Origin: JANMEX01 sp031423755
Lineage (GTDB): Bacteria > Pseudomonadota > Alphaproteobacteria > Rhizobiales > Rhizobiaceae
Length of the DNA: 16,099 nt
Assembly (NCBI GenBank): GCA_031423755.1
Contig: JANPGC010000263.1
Span: forward strand, 1-16,099
Direction of reading: 5' to 3'
In this document: positions 1-7,226 of the stretch, in pieces
Layout: every line of letters begins with the position of its first letter
Position numbering within the stretch: position 1 is the first letter of the stretch
Notes under the pieces: generated by a model
The model's input: only the letters and a program-made list of their open reading frames with translations
Told to the model about the DNA's origin: nothing
Database searches by the model: none
Made by a program: the position numbers and the translations under genes

Positions 1-25
1 ATCCCTTTTACGGAGAAAAAACAGC

Positions 26-238
26 ATGGCAGATAAAAAGAAGGAAAAAGAAGAGGGCGAAACCGAGCGCGAAGGCGCGCCGGACGGGCCGCTTCTCGAC
101 CTTTCGGATGACGCTGTCAAGAAGATGATCAAGGCTGCCAAGAAGCGCGGCTACATCACAATGGACGAGCTGAATTCGGTGCTGCCGTCTGACGAGACCG
201 ATCCGGACAAGATCGAAGACACGCTGGCGATGCTGTCC
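26..238 (+). pseudogene. Inverted duplicate of the rpoD 5' end (likely chimeric copy)
   Basis: The plus-strand frame from ATG at 26 gives the same sigma region 1.1 as the minus-strand copy. It continues about ten residues further (KIEDTLAMLS, residues 62-71), which agrees with ordinary RpoD. After residue 71 the frame enters the reverse complement of rpoD, reads meaningless residues (GSVSSDGSTEF...) and stops at 292. It is therefore not a functional second sigma gene. The ribosome-binding region differs from the other arm at 17, 18 and 20, at the extreme end of the window, as expected for low-quality contig-end sequence. Confidence 0.85.
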
Positions 239-417
239 GGATCGGTCTCGTCCGACGGGAGCACCGAATTCAGCTCGTCCATGGTGATGTAGCCACGCTT
301 CTTGGCGGCCTTGATCATCTTCTTGACAGCATCATCCGAAAGGTCGAGAAGCGGCCCGTCCGGCGCGCCTTCGCGCTCGGTTTCGCCTTCTTCTTTTTCC
401 TTCTTTTTATCTGCCAT
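235..417 (-). CDS. rpoD: RNA polymerase primary sigma factor RpoD (sigma-70), N-terminal fragment only
   Basis: Primary sigma factor, which directs core RNA polymerase to housekeeping promoters. Only about the first 61 residues are readable in this orientation, before the sequence folds back on itself. What is seen is a lysine/glutamate-rich start followed by sigma region 1.1, with the recognisable motifs DLSDDAVKKMIKAAKKRGYI and TMDELNSVLPS. Region 1.1 keeps free sigma from binding DNA. The start is ATG at 417, with GGAG about ten bases upstream on the minus strand. The gene lies downstream of dnaG on the same strand, the order known from many proteobacteria, which is why this arm is read as the genuine copy. 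Regions 1.2 to 4 are missing because the window ends, not because the gene is shown to be broken. Codons 62-71 are present only in the plus-strand copy. Confidence 0.85.
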
Positions 418-697
418 GCTGTGTCGTCTCCGTAAAAGGGATTCGCGGGCCGAAAGAGCCGGGCGAAATTCGTCCGGTGTGCGGCGCTAGATTGCGAATA
501 TCCCTGTTTGCGTTAATGTGCGATTAACCTTGATTGCCGGATCAATCCCGCCAAAACGTGCGAACCTTGAGTGTTTCGCGCGAACAACAGGGGTGGCCCA
601 CATCCTTTGCATCAAGGCATGCCTTTTCCCGGCTGTCTGATTCCGTCATTCTTCGCGCCAGTCAAGCCGGTTTTCACGATTCGGGCAAAAAAGCGAA
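418..697 (-). promoter_or_regulatory. dnaG-rpoD intergenic leader region
   Basis: A 280-base stretch between the dnaG stop and the rpoD start. The part nearest rpoD (418-442) belongs to the inverted repeat and holds the rpoD ribosome-binding GGAG. The AT-richer segment around 495-540 could hold an rpoD promoter, but I cannot pick convincing -35 and -10 boxes. An inverted repeat just after dnaG (682-687 with 705-710) has a 17-base loop and is too weak to call a terminator. No gene is seen here. Confidence 0.35.
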
Positions 698-2623
698 TCA
701 ATTCTGCCCGTTTGCGCTGCCACGGCCGGATGAAACGCCAAATCCTTCGATCAATGCTTCCATACCCTGCGTGTTGCGCATCTGGGTCTGGACGTCGATC
801 AGCCTTGCGTAATTCTCGTCAGTCGCATCATTGGCCAAAGCCAGTTCCGCAACTTTCAGCTCATCATGTAGTGTGCGTGAGAGATGGTGCAAGTGCAGCG
901 CCTGCATGAAGGCTTCGCGGGCGTCGTCGATGGCGGCTTCGTCAGTCGCCACCCAGAGCCGGGCGCGGCGAACCATCAGGTCAACGGATTCGAGAATGCC
1001 GGGATGGCCCATAGCATCCAAACGGGTGGATATGTCGCTACGGGATGGCTCGCGCTGGTCGGCATGGGCGTCAAGGATTGCCGCCTGCAGTGCCTTGATT
1101 TCGGGATTGAGGAGATCAAGGCTTTCGAACAGGCCGAACACTTCTTCAACCAGACCCGGATGGTTGATGCCGATCAGAAGGATCATCGCCTCGCGCAAGG
1201 ACGGCTGCGCCTTGACGCCGCGCACCAAGGCGGATCGCGCCAAACTGTCAGACACCGCGAGGCGCCCGCGAGCGGCGCTGCGCTCTGTACGCTGCTGATA
1301 ATTGCCACCCTTTTGCTGGCCCTGCGCATTTCGCGTTGGTTTGCCGAAGAACGCATTTTGCCGCTCGCGCATGTCTTGGCTGTAATGGCGGCGCACACTT
1401 TCATCCTGAATGCGCGAGGTGATTTCACGAAGCCGCTGTTCCAGTTCCGCACGGCGTTCGGGCGTGTCATAGACCGCGCCACCAGTTTCACGCGCCCAGA
1501 TCACGTCAATCAGCGGGCGGGCTTCGTCGAGCACCGCCTGAAACGCCTCCGGCCCCGATGCCTTGACCAGATCATCCGGGTCCTTGCCATCCGGGAGCAT
1601 GGCAAACCGCATGGTCTTGCCGGGCTTGAGAAGCGGCAGGATCAGGTCCGCTGCACGCCACGCCGCCTTGGTTCCTGCCTGATCGCCATCAAAACACAGC
1701 ACCGGCTCGGTCGCCAGTTTCCACAACAGTTCGCACTGCCGTTCCGTCAGCGCCGTGCCCAGTGGCGCGACGGCATTGGCAAAGCCCGCCTGCGCCAGAG
1801 CGATGACATCCATGTAGCCTTCAACTGCAATGACAGCGCCGCTGTCCTGCGCGCTCTTCCTCGCCTTGGCGTAATTGAACAGCACCTGCCCTTTGTGGAA
1901 AAGCTCCGTCTCCGGCGAGTTCAGGTACTTTGCTGGAACATCCTTCGACATGGCGCGCCCGCCAAACGCAATGGTGCGGCCTTTGGAATCCGGGATCGGA
2001 AACATGATGCGGTCACGGAAACGGTCGTAGGAAACCGGAATGTCATCGCCGAACACCACCAGCCCGCAAGCCTCGGTCTGGTCCTTGGCTATGCCCTTGC
2101 CCGCCAGAAATTCCTTCAACGCATTGCGGCTGTCAGGCGAGTAGCCAAGCCGGAACTGTTGTTGCGTCGCCGCCGACAGGCCGCGCTCGCGCAAATACGC
2201 ACGAGCCTTCGCGCCATTGTTGGTTTGAAGCTGCTCCTCAAAAAACTGCGCCGCAAGCTCCATCACGTCAAACAGGCTTGCCTGCTCGCGTTCCCGCTTC
2301 TCCGCCTCCGCATCGCGCGCAGGCATTTGAACGCCGGCAAGGCCCGCAACGGTTTCGACGGCTTCAGGGAAGCTGAGTCCCTCAAGTTCAGTGAGAAACT
2401 TGAAGTGATCGCCAGACACGCCGCAGCCGAAGCAATGATAGCGGCCCTTGCGGTCCTCGCAGTGAAAACTCGGCGATTTCTCGCCGTGGAACGGGCAACA
2501 GGCCCACATGTCGCCGCGGCCGGGATTGGATTTCTTGCGGTCAAACGTCACCTTCCGCGAAACGATTGTGGATATCGGCACGCGATCGCGGATTTCGTCC
2601 AGGAATGTGGTCGGGAAACGCAT
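698..2623 (-). CDS. dnaG: DNA primase DnaG
   Basis: Makes the short RNA primers for leading and lagging strand replication, working with the DnaB helicase at the fork. The protein is 641 residues. It has an N-terminal CHC2 zinc-ribbon domain with likely zinc ligands C43, H46, C64 and C67. The catalytic core has RDRIMFPI at 203-210 and NSPET at 235-239. The Toprim domain has E268 in VEGYMDV, and D312 and D314 in FDGDQAG. All these sit three residues later than the known E. coli positions, so the enzyme looks complete. The C-terminal part, from about 470, is variable and matches the place of the DnaB-binding domain. The start MRFPTTFLDEIRDRVPIS is typical of rhizobial DnaG, although the ribosome-binding site is weak. 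rpoD follows after about 280 bases. Long open frames on the opposite strand (for example 884-2671) are shadows. Confidence 0.98.
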   Translation of the reverse strand: MRFPTTFLDEIRDRVPISTIVSRKVTFDRKKSNPGRGDMWACCPFHGEKSPSFHCEDRKGRYHCFGCGVSGDHFKFLTELEGLSFPEAVETVAGLAGVQMPARDAEAEKREREQASLFDVMELAAQFFEEQLQTNNGAKARAYLRERGLSAATQQQFRLGYSPDSRNALKEFLAGKGIAKDQTEACGLVVFGDDIPVSYDRFRDRIMFPIPDSKGRTIAFGGRAMSKDVPAKYLNSPETELFHKGQVLFNYAKARKSAQDSGAVIAVEGYMDVIALAQAGFANAVAPLGTALTERQCELLWKLATEPVLCFDGDQAGTKAAWRAADLILPLLKPGKTMRFAMLPDGKDPDDLVKASGPEAFQAVLDEARPLIDVIWARETGGAVYDTPERRAELEQRLREITSRIQDESVRRHYSQDMRERQNAFFGKPTRNAQGQQKGGNYQQRTERSAARGRLAVSDSLARSALVRGVKAQPSLREAMILLIGINHPGLVEEVFGLFESLDLLNPEIKALQAAILDAHADQREPSRSDISTRLDAMGHPGILESVDLMVRRARLWVATDEAAIDDAREAFMQALHLHHLSRTLHDELKVAELALANDATDENYARLIDVQTQMRNTQGMEALIEGFGVSSGRGSANGQN

Positions 2624-2806
2624 GGGGTGAGCCTAAAGCATGGAAAGGCAAGAGTCAGCAAGGATAGATAGTGCTACGTTCAGACGGAGTGATTTGGGGA
2701 GCGGTTTGGTGACGCAGATGGCGTTTTCGGGACTGTGAATTGCTTAGCCGCCAAACTATAAACAGATGCGCGGCGCGGGCCGCAGCGAGAATGAGGCAGC
2801 ACGAAT

Positions 2807-4471
2807 TTGAGCGGGTCGCTGATACTATTAAACCTTGCAGGCGCAGTGGCACTGCTGCTCTGGGCGACACGAATGGTGCGCACGGGCGTTGAATCCGTGT
2901 TCGGCGCGAGTTTGCGCGACACGCTCGGACCCAAGCTGAAAAATCCGCTGTTTGCAGCCGTCTCTGGTCTCTTTCTCGCCATTCTCTTCCAAAGCGCAAC
3001 CGCTGCGGGCCTGTTGATCTCAGGCTTTGCCGCGCAGCAATTGATCAGCGTCACCACTGGCATCATTGCGCTTTTGGGGGCTGACCTTGGCTCGGCCGTC
3101 ACCACCAGGCTTTTGAGCTTCAATCTCCAGCCGCTAATTCCCCTGCTGATCGTGCTGGGCACAGCGTCCTACATGGCCACCGAAAACCGCAACTGGCGGC
3201 AGGCCGGTCGCATTCTCGTCGGCATCGGCCTGCTGCTTTTGTCGCTTCGCATGATCGGACAGGCGTCCGAACCGCTGCGCGAGAGCAAGCTACTGCCGGT
3301 GATCGTGCGCACCCTGTCAGGCGATGCGGCAATTGCATTCATTGTCGCGGCGGTTGTAACATGGCTGTTCCACTCGAGCGTCGCCGCTGTGCTTTTGATT
3401 TCAACATTGGCCGCCAAAGCGCTCATCCCGGTTGAACTCGGCGTTGACCTGGTGCTTGGCGCAAATTTTGGCGGCGCCATGATCGCCGCCGCTTTGACCC
3501 GTTCGGGAACCGCCGTGCAGCGCGCGGTCCCGATGGGCAATCTCATTTTGCGTGGTGTTGGGGCAATTGTTGCGGCCATAGTCGTTTCAAACTTCGTCTT
3601 GCCGCTGGACCGGCTTGGCATTGATCCCGCCCTGCAAATCATCCATGCCCACATCGTCTTTAATGTGCTGCTGCTTGCTATAGGCCTGCCGTTCGCGCCG
3701 ATTGTCGGGAAACTGGCGCGCTATTGGACCGGGCTTGGCGCGGCGAAGTCGCCGCTGGAGCTGATCGACACGGAGGCCACCACCGCCCTGGAAGAGGCGG
3801 CGCTGACCTATCCCAAACAGGCCATCGCCAACGCCACCCGCGAAGTGCTGCGCCTGTGCGAAACCATCGACTTGATGCTGACGAGGGTGATTGACCTCTA
3901 CAAGACGGCCACGCGCGACGACATCGCAGCGCTGGCGCTGCTCGACGACCGTGTCGACAAACGCCATTCGGCAATAAAGCTCTATCTCGCCCGCGCCACC
4001 GCCGCCGATATGACAGAAGCGGAGGCGATGCAGAGCCAGGAACTGGTCGCCGCCTGCGTCAAGCTCGAACAGGTCGGCGACATCATCGTGCGCAACATGT
4101 TGTTGCACATCCAGAAGAAGCGCGAGCGCAATCTGGAGTTCACTGTCGAAGGCTGGCAGGAACTTTGCGCCATGCATGCAGCCGTGCTGTCCAACGCCAA
4201 GTTGGCGTTTAACGTCATCGTCACACGCGATGTATCGACTGCGCGCATGCTGGTCGAGCAAAAGGACAAACTGCGCGACCGCGAGAAGGAAGCTGCGCAG
4301 AAACACTTTGAGCGCCTGCGCTCCGGCTCGCCGCTGTCGATAGAAACCAGCACGATCCACCTGGACACAATCCGCGACCTCAAGGACATCAACGCCCTGC
4401 TGGCCTCGCTTGCCTATCCGGTGCTGGAAGAAAGCGGATTGCTGCGGGGATCTAGGCTGAAGAAGGGGTAG
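2807..4471 (+). CDS. Na/Pi cotransporter family protein (NptA/YjbB-like) with PhoU-like C-terminal domain
   Basis: Predicted inner-membrane sodium-phosphate cotransporter. In this family the bacterial members mainly move phosphate with sodium, and YjbB of E. coli is linked to phosphate export. The protein is 554 residues, close to the length of YjbB. It shows two inverted Na_Pi_cotrans repeats. The first has QSATAA at 62-67 and GADLGSAVTT at 91-100. The second has HSSVAA at 189-194 and GANFGGAM at 218-225. Hydrophobic segments cover about residues 5-295. The soluble helical tail, about 330-550, resembles PhoU, the phosphate-signalling regulator. The start is TTG at 2807, preceded by GAGG at 2793-2796. 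The nearby ATG at 2791 is in another frame. The gene is divergent from dnaG and converges on the ParE-like gene with a 17-base gap. A possible -10 box, TATAAA, lies at 2757-2762 without a convincing -35. Confidence 0.9.
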   Translation: MSGSLILLNLAGAVALLLWATRMVRTGVESVFGASLRDTLGPKLKNPLFAAVSGLFLAILFQSATAAGLLISGFAAQQLISVTTGIIALLGADLGSAVTTRLLSFNLQPLIPLLIVLGTASYMATENRNWRQAGRILVGIGLLLLSLRMIGQASEPLRESKLLPVIVRTLSGDAAIAFIVAAVVTWLFHSSVAAVLLISTLAAKALIPVELGVDLVLGANFGGAMIAAALTRSGTAVQRAVPMGNLILRGVGAIVAAIVVSNFVLPLDRLGIDPALQIIHAHIVFNVLLLAIGLPFAPIVGKLARYWTGLGAAKSPLELIDTEATTALEEAALTYPKQAIANATREVLRLCETIDLMLTRVIDLYKTATRDDIAALALLDDRVDKRHSAIKLYLARATAADMTEAEAMQSQELVAACVKLEQVGDIIVRNMLLHIQKKRERNLEFTVEGWQELCAMHAAVLSNAKLAFNVIVTRDVSTARMLVEQKDKLRDREKEAAQKHFERLRSGSPLSIETSTIHLDTIRDLKDINALLASLAYPVLEESGLLRGSRLKKG

Positions 4472-4488
4472 GTATTTTTGCGGGCGGA

Positions 4489-4790
4489 TCAGTTCTTTTG
4501 ACCAGTCAAATCCGTACGCGGCGCGAGCTGCTGTCCGTCAAACACTTCGAGAATCTCGATTTCACCATCCACGATGCGGTAGGAAATGATGTAGGGCGAT
4601 TGTTTCACCACGAGCTTGCGAACATCCGTCCGGTGCGTGGCACACCCAAATGGGGGTGATCTGCCAGTAAACTTACAGCGTGCAAGATCCGACGCGCAAC
4701 CCCTTCTGCCGCAGTTAAACTGTGCTCGGCGATGTAGGTGCGAATTGCGACAAGGTCTTCAATCGCGAACGGCGACCAGATGATTTTCAT
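4489..4790 (-). pseudogene. RelE/ParE-family toxin gene with a one-base frameshift
   Basis: The frame from ATG at 4790 reads 61 residues (MKIIWSPFAIEDL...LADHPHLGVPRTGRM) and stops early. Shifted by one base near 4627-4640, the sequence continues in the other frame as DVRKLVVKQSPYIISYRIVD...EVFDGQQLAPRTDLTGQKN and stops at 4489. Joined, the two parts give a protein of about 100 residues with normal ParE architecture: an N-terminal helix pair, then the strand-rich RKLVV..YIISYR..EIEILEVF core. Restoring one base in the short G runs of ACCGGACGG (minus strand) would repair it. ParE toxins typically poison DNA gyrase and RelE toxins cut mRNA; I cannot tell which applies. Its start overlaps the upstream antitoxin stop (ATGA), so the two were an operon. 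It is either a decayed toxin or a sequencing or assembly error. Confidence 0.85.
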
Positions 4791-5071
4791 AAACGCTGTT
4801 TGAAAACATCAGCTTTTGGCGCAGGAAGCTCATTGGCACCGCCCCAGCTTTTCAGCCACTCCGTCACCAAATCATGCGAGGTGAAGACACCCCTATCGGC
4901 CTCCAGAACGGCCTCATCAATCGCGCCAATCTGCCATTCATGCCGCTCGAGATATTCAGTCAAGGCCTCGGCAGCGAGGAACGAGCGCGAGCGCCTCGTC
5001 GACACCGAAAGCCGGTCGAGCCTGTCCTTCATCGCATCGGGAATGCGCAGGGATATAATGTTCTGGGACAC
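4787..5071 (-). CDS. Ribbon-helix-helix (CopG/ParD-type) antitoxin
   Basis: A 94-residue protein. The N-terminus (NIISLRIPDAMKDRLDRLSV, then SRSFLAAEALTEYLERHEWQ) has the strand-helix-helix pattern of ribbon-helix-helix DNA-binding proteins. Such antitoxins dimerise, bind their own promoter and neutralise the partner toxin through the C-terminal tail. The start appears to be GTG at 5071, with AGGTG a few bases upstream. The stop overlaps the start of the toxin gene, which implies translational coupling. A perfect 12-base palindrome lies just upstream (5093-5104), as expected for autorepression. The antitoxin is intact while the toxin frame is broken. Assignment to ParD rather than another ribbon-helix-helix antitoxin class is inferred from the ParE-like partner. 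Confidence 0.85.
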   Translation of the reverse strand: MSQNIISLRIPDAMKDRLDRLSVSTRRSRSFLAAEALTEYLERHEWQIGAIDEAVLEADRGVFTSHDLVTEWLKSWGGANELPAPKADVFKQRL

Positions 5072-5083
5072 GGTGCACCTGCG

Positions 5084-5130
5084 ATGTAATTTAATGTATA
5101 CATTGTAACCGACGTGCGCGGAGAGGCAAA
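5084..5130 (-). promoter_or_regulatory. Promoter and candidate operator of the ParD/ParE-type operon
   Basis: On the minus strand a -10-like TACAAT (plus 5102-5107) lies 17 bases after a weak -35-like TTTGCC (plus 5125-5130). A perfect palindrome, AATGTATACATT, at 5093-5104 overlaps the -10 box and extends downstream of it. Ribbon-helix-helix antitoxins usually bind such short palindromes to repress their own operon. The boxes and palindrome are seen; their function is inferred. Confidence 0.55.
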
Positions 5131-5168
5131 TCAGTCCGATGCAACGCGTATTGTGTCCAGGGCCTTGC

Positions 5169-5381
5169 CTAACCCTTCACCCAGCCTTTGGCCTTGAACA
5201 CCGCCCAGATCGACATTGAATGCCCGCGTCCAAGGTCAAACTCTTCCTTGAGCAGGTTGATCAGCTCCGTCGCCTTCATGTCCGCCGCATAGACACCGCG
5301 TTCTTTGGCAAGCGCCAGAATACCATCCGGATCGAGACCTGTCTTGGCTTTCACGGCGTCGAGATAGGCCTGAAATGACAT
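5169..5381 (-). CDS. DUF4287 domain-containing small protein
   Basis: A 70-residue protein of unknown function, recognised by MSFQAYLDAVKAKTGLDPDG at the start and the GRGHSMSIWAVFKAKGW stretch near the end. Both are typical of the DUF4287 family, often found in rhizobia and actinobacteria. No membrane segment or signal peptide is seen. The start at 5381 has a good ribosome-binding site (GGGAGA, six bases away). It begins only 12 bases after the stop of the GatB/YqeY-like gene, so the two are probably co-transcribed. No role can be assigned from the sequence. Confidence 0.8.
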   Translation of the reverse strand: MSFQAYLDAVKAKTGLDPDGILALAKERGVYAADMKATELINLLKEEFDLGRGHSMSIWAVFKAKGWVKG

Positions 5382-5393
5382 GGGTTTCTCCCT

Positions 5394-5843
5394 TTACCCC
5401 AGCAGCGCCTTGATCACGCCGCTCGCCTTGCCGAAATCCATCGAACCTGCATGGCGGGCACGCAACTCCGCCATCACCTTGCCCATGTCCTTGATGCCCG
5501 CAGCGCCTGTCTCGGCGATCACCTTGGCGATGGCCGCCTTTGCATCATCGTCTGACAGTTGCTGCGGCATATAGGCCTGGATGACGGAGATTTCGGCCTT
5601 TTCCTTGTCGGCCAGTTCCGGACGTCCACCCTGAATATAGACCTTGGCCGATTCCTCGCGCTGCTTCACCATCTTGGCAAACAGCGTCATCAACTCGCCT
5701 TCACTCGCTGCATCTTTGCCGGCGGTGCGGTTGGCGATGTCGAGATCCTTGATTGCCGACTGCATCAGCCGGATCGTGCCCAGCCGTTCCTTGTCGCCGG
5801 ATTTCATTGCAGTTTTCATGTCGTCCGTCAGGCGCGCGCGCAT
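5394..5843 (-). CDS. GatB/YqeY domain-containing protein
   Basis: A 149-residue protein of the YqeY family, which resembles the C-terminal tRNA-binding domain of the amidotransferase subunit GatB but stands alone. The whole protein fits the family: an N-terminal helical part (DDMKTAMKSGDKERLGTIRL), the central QREESAKVYIQGGRPELADKE stretch, the YMPQQLSDDD motif, and a C-terminal GKVMAELRARHAGSMDFGKA segment. Its biochemical role is not established; a tRNA-related function is inferred from the GatB likeness. The start at 5843 has GAGA upstream on the minus strand. It is divergent from carA, with about 180 bases between the start codons. In many alphaproteobacteria this gene lies directly before dnaG; here about 2.8 kb intervene. 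Confidence 0.93.
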   Translation of the reverse strand: MRARLTDDMKTAMKSGDKERLGTIRLMQSAIKDLDIANRTAGKDAASEGELMTLFAKMVKQREESAKVYIQGGRPELADKEKAEISVIQAYMPQQLSDDDAKAAIAKVIAETGAAGIKDMGKVMAELRARHAGSMDFGKASGVIKALLG

Positions 5844-6023
5844 GGTCTCTCATTCCCTGTGATTTGGCGCGGAACATAGGGATTTCGTGTGTCTCGCGCA
5901 ATTGACCTTGCGCGACCGCTTCATTAAGGGACAAGCCTTAGCCAGACAGACTATCCGCCGGGGGGCAGATGCGAGCAATTCGCGTCACTGCCCATGCGTG
6001 CGCACGAACGAACGGAGAGCGCC
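5844..6023 (+). promoter_or_regulatory. Divergent promoter region between the GatB/YqeY-like gene and carA
   Basis: A 180-base spacer with both promoters expected inside. Towards carA, a -35-like TTGACC is at 5902-5907, but the -10 box at the right distance is poor (TAAGGG at 5925). A short inverted repeat, TAAGG..CCTTA, spans 5925-5940. The carA ribosome-binding GGAG is at 6014-6017. I see no known riboswitch or attenuator. Confidence 0.3.
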
Positions 6024-7226
6024 ATGACCACAACGCCACCATGGACCACTGCCAAGCCGACCGCCCTTCTGGTGCTGGCTGATGGCACGGTAATCGAAGG
6101 CAAAGGCTTAGGCGCGACCGGCGTGCGCGAGGCGGAGGTCTGCTTCAACACGGCGCTGACCGGCTATGAGGAAATCCTCACCGACCCGTCTTATGCCGGC
6201 CAGATCGTCACCTTCACTTTCCCGCACATCGGCAACATCGGCGCCAATGGCGAAGATATTGAAGACCTCCACCCTGCCCGCAAGTCCGGCGCAGTGGGTG
6301 CAGTCATCAAAGCAGACATCACCAACCCCTCCAACTACCGTTCCGCCGAGCACTTGGACGCTTGGTTGAAGCGCCGGGGCGTTGTGGCAATGGCGGGGAT
6401 CGATACGCGTGCGCTCACAGTGCTGATCCGCGAAAAAGGCATGCCAAATGCCGTGATCGCGCATGATCCTTCTGGCAATTTCGATGTGGATGCTTTGAAA
6501 GCGCGTGCAAAAGCTTGGCACGGTTTGATTGATCTTGATCTGGCCAAGGAAGTCACGTCTGGACAAAGCCAAGTCTGGACCGAGTCTGACTGGATATGGA
6601 ACGAAGGCTTCGGCGAAAATACCGCGCCGTCCACCCATGTCGTCGCCCTCGACTATGGCATCAAGCGCAACATCCTGCGCCTGATAGCGGGTCTCGGTGC
6701 CAAGGTCACCATCGTTCCGGCACATGCCAAAGCCGAAGACATTCTGGCGATGAATCCAGATGGCATATTCCTCTCCAACGGTCCCGGCGATCCGGCGGCG
6801 ACAGGCGAATATGCAGTGCCTGAAATCCGCAAGCTTGTTGATAGTGGCAAGCCCGTATTCGGCATATGCCTTGGCCATCAGATGCTGGCGTTGGCGCTTG
6901 GCGGAACAACGGCCAAGATGCATCAGGGCCATCATGGAGCCAATCACCCTGTGAAAGACTTCACCACCGGCAAGGTCGAAATCGTGTCGATGAATCACGG
7001 TTTCTCGGTAGATGCCGACTCGCTGCCAGACGGCGTTGAAGAAACACACGTGTCGCTGTTTGACGGCACCAACTGCGGCCTGCGCCTCACCGGCAAACCG
7101 GTGTTCTCCGTGCAGCACCACCCTGAAGCCTCGCCCGGCCCGCAGGATTCGCACTACCTCTTCCGCCGGTTCATGAACATGATCCGCGAGCAGCGCGGCG
7201 AGGAAGCAATGGCAGAACGGGGCTGA
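6024..7226 (+). CDS. carA: Carbamoyl phosphate synthase small (glutaminase) subunit CarA
   Basis: Splits glutamine and passes ammonia through a tunnel to CarB, which makes carbamoyl phosphate for pyrimidine and arginine synthesis. The chosen start is ATG at 6024, because GGAG lies six bases upstream and the protein then begins MTTTPPWTTAKPTALLVLAD, the usual rhizobial start. An ATG at 5994 would add ten residues without support. The protein is 400 residues. The N-terminal CarA domain (TALTGYEEILTDPSYAGQIV) is followed by a class I glutamine amidotransferase domain with Cys282 in GICLGHQ, and His366 and Glu368 in QHHPEAS. The spacing (84 and 2) equals that of E. coli C269, H353 and E355, so the triad is intact. 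carB is not adjacent but 3.8 kb downstream on the same strand. Its stop directly abuts the stop of the convergent gene. Confidence 0.98.
   Translation: MTTTPPWTTAKPTALLVLADGTVIEGKGLGATGVREAEVCFNTALTGYEEILTDPSYAGQIVTFTFPHIGNIGANGEDIEDLHPARKSGAVGAVIKADITNPSNYRSAEHLDAWLKRRGVVAMAGIDTRALTVLIREKGMPNAVIAHDPSGNFDVDALKARAKAWHGLIDLDLAKEVTSGQSQVWTESDWIWNEGFGENTAPSTHVVALDYGIKRNILRLIAGLGAKVTIVPAHAKAEDILAMNPDGIFLSNGPGDPAATGEYAVPEIRKLVDSGKPVFGICLGHQMLALALGGTTAKMHQGHHGANHPVKDFTTGKVEIVSMNHGFSVDADSLPDGVEETHVSLFDGTNCGLRLTGKPVFSVQHHPEASPGPQDSHYLFRRFMNMIREQRGEEAMAERG

Larger units (their letters stand above)
1..442. repeat. Near-perfect inverted repeat (fold-back) carrying two head-to-head rpoD 5' ends
   Basis: Position x pairs with position 443-x. 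The arms are about 1-209 and 234-442, around an unpaired centre of about 24 bases. I count four mismatches between the arms: three at 17, 18 and 20, close to the window edge, and one at 160/283. The arms meet at a short shared motif, GTCCGGA, seen at 235-241 and on the other strand at 202-208. This is the usual signature of template switching onto the nascent strand. The right arm is in the expected order after dnaG, so the left arm is most likely a duplicate made during amplification or assembly. A real chromosomal palindrome cannot be excluded from sequence alone. Confidence 0.95.

Noticed and set aside
1..442. Real hairpin telomere or a second sigma factor gene
   Set aside because: The arms meet at a short microhomology within a coding sequence, and the mismatches cluster at the window edge. 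Neither suits a telomere, and the left copy runs into its own reverse complement.
682..710. Terminator after dnaG
   Set aside because: The six-base stem overlaps the coding end of dnaG and has a 17-base loop, too weak for an intrinsic terminator.
884..2671. Open frame of 595 codons on the plus strand opposite dnaG
   Set aside because: It lies antisense to a clear primase gene, has no recognisable domain, and such long antisense frames are common in GC-rich genomes.
2791..2807. ATG at 2791 as start of the Na/Pi cotransporter
   Set aside because: It is in a different frame from the transporter. TTG at 2807 gives the family N-terminus.
3587..4360. Minus-strand frame of 257 codons inside the transporter gene
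   Set aside because: Shadow frame opposite the transporter, without any family pattern.
4627..4640. Programmed frameshift in the ParE-type toxin
   Set aside because: No slippery heptamer or stimulatory structure is visible, and programmed shifting is not known for this family. A simple indel is more likely.
6108..7154. Minus-strand frame of 348 codons opposite carA
   Set aside because: Shadow frame opposite carA, whose catalytic triad and domains are complete.
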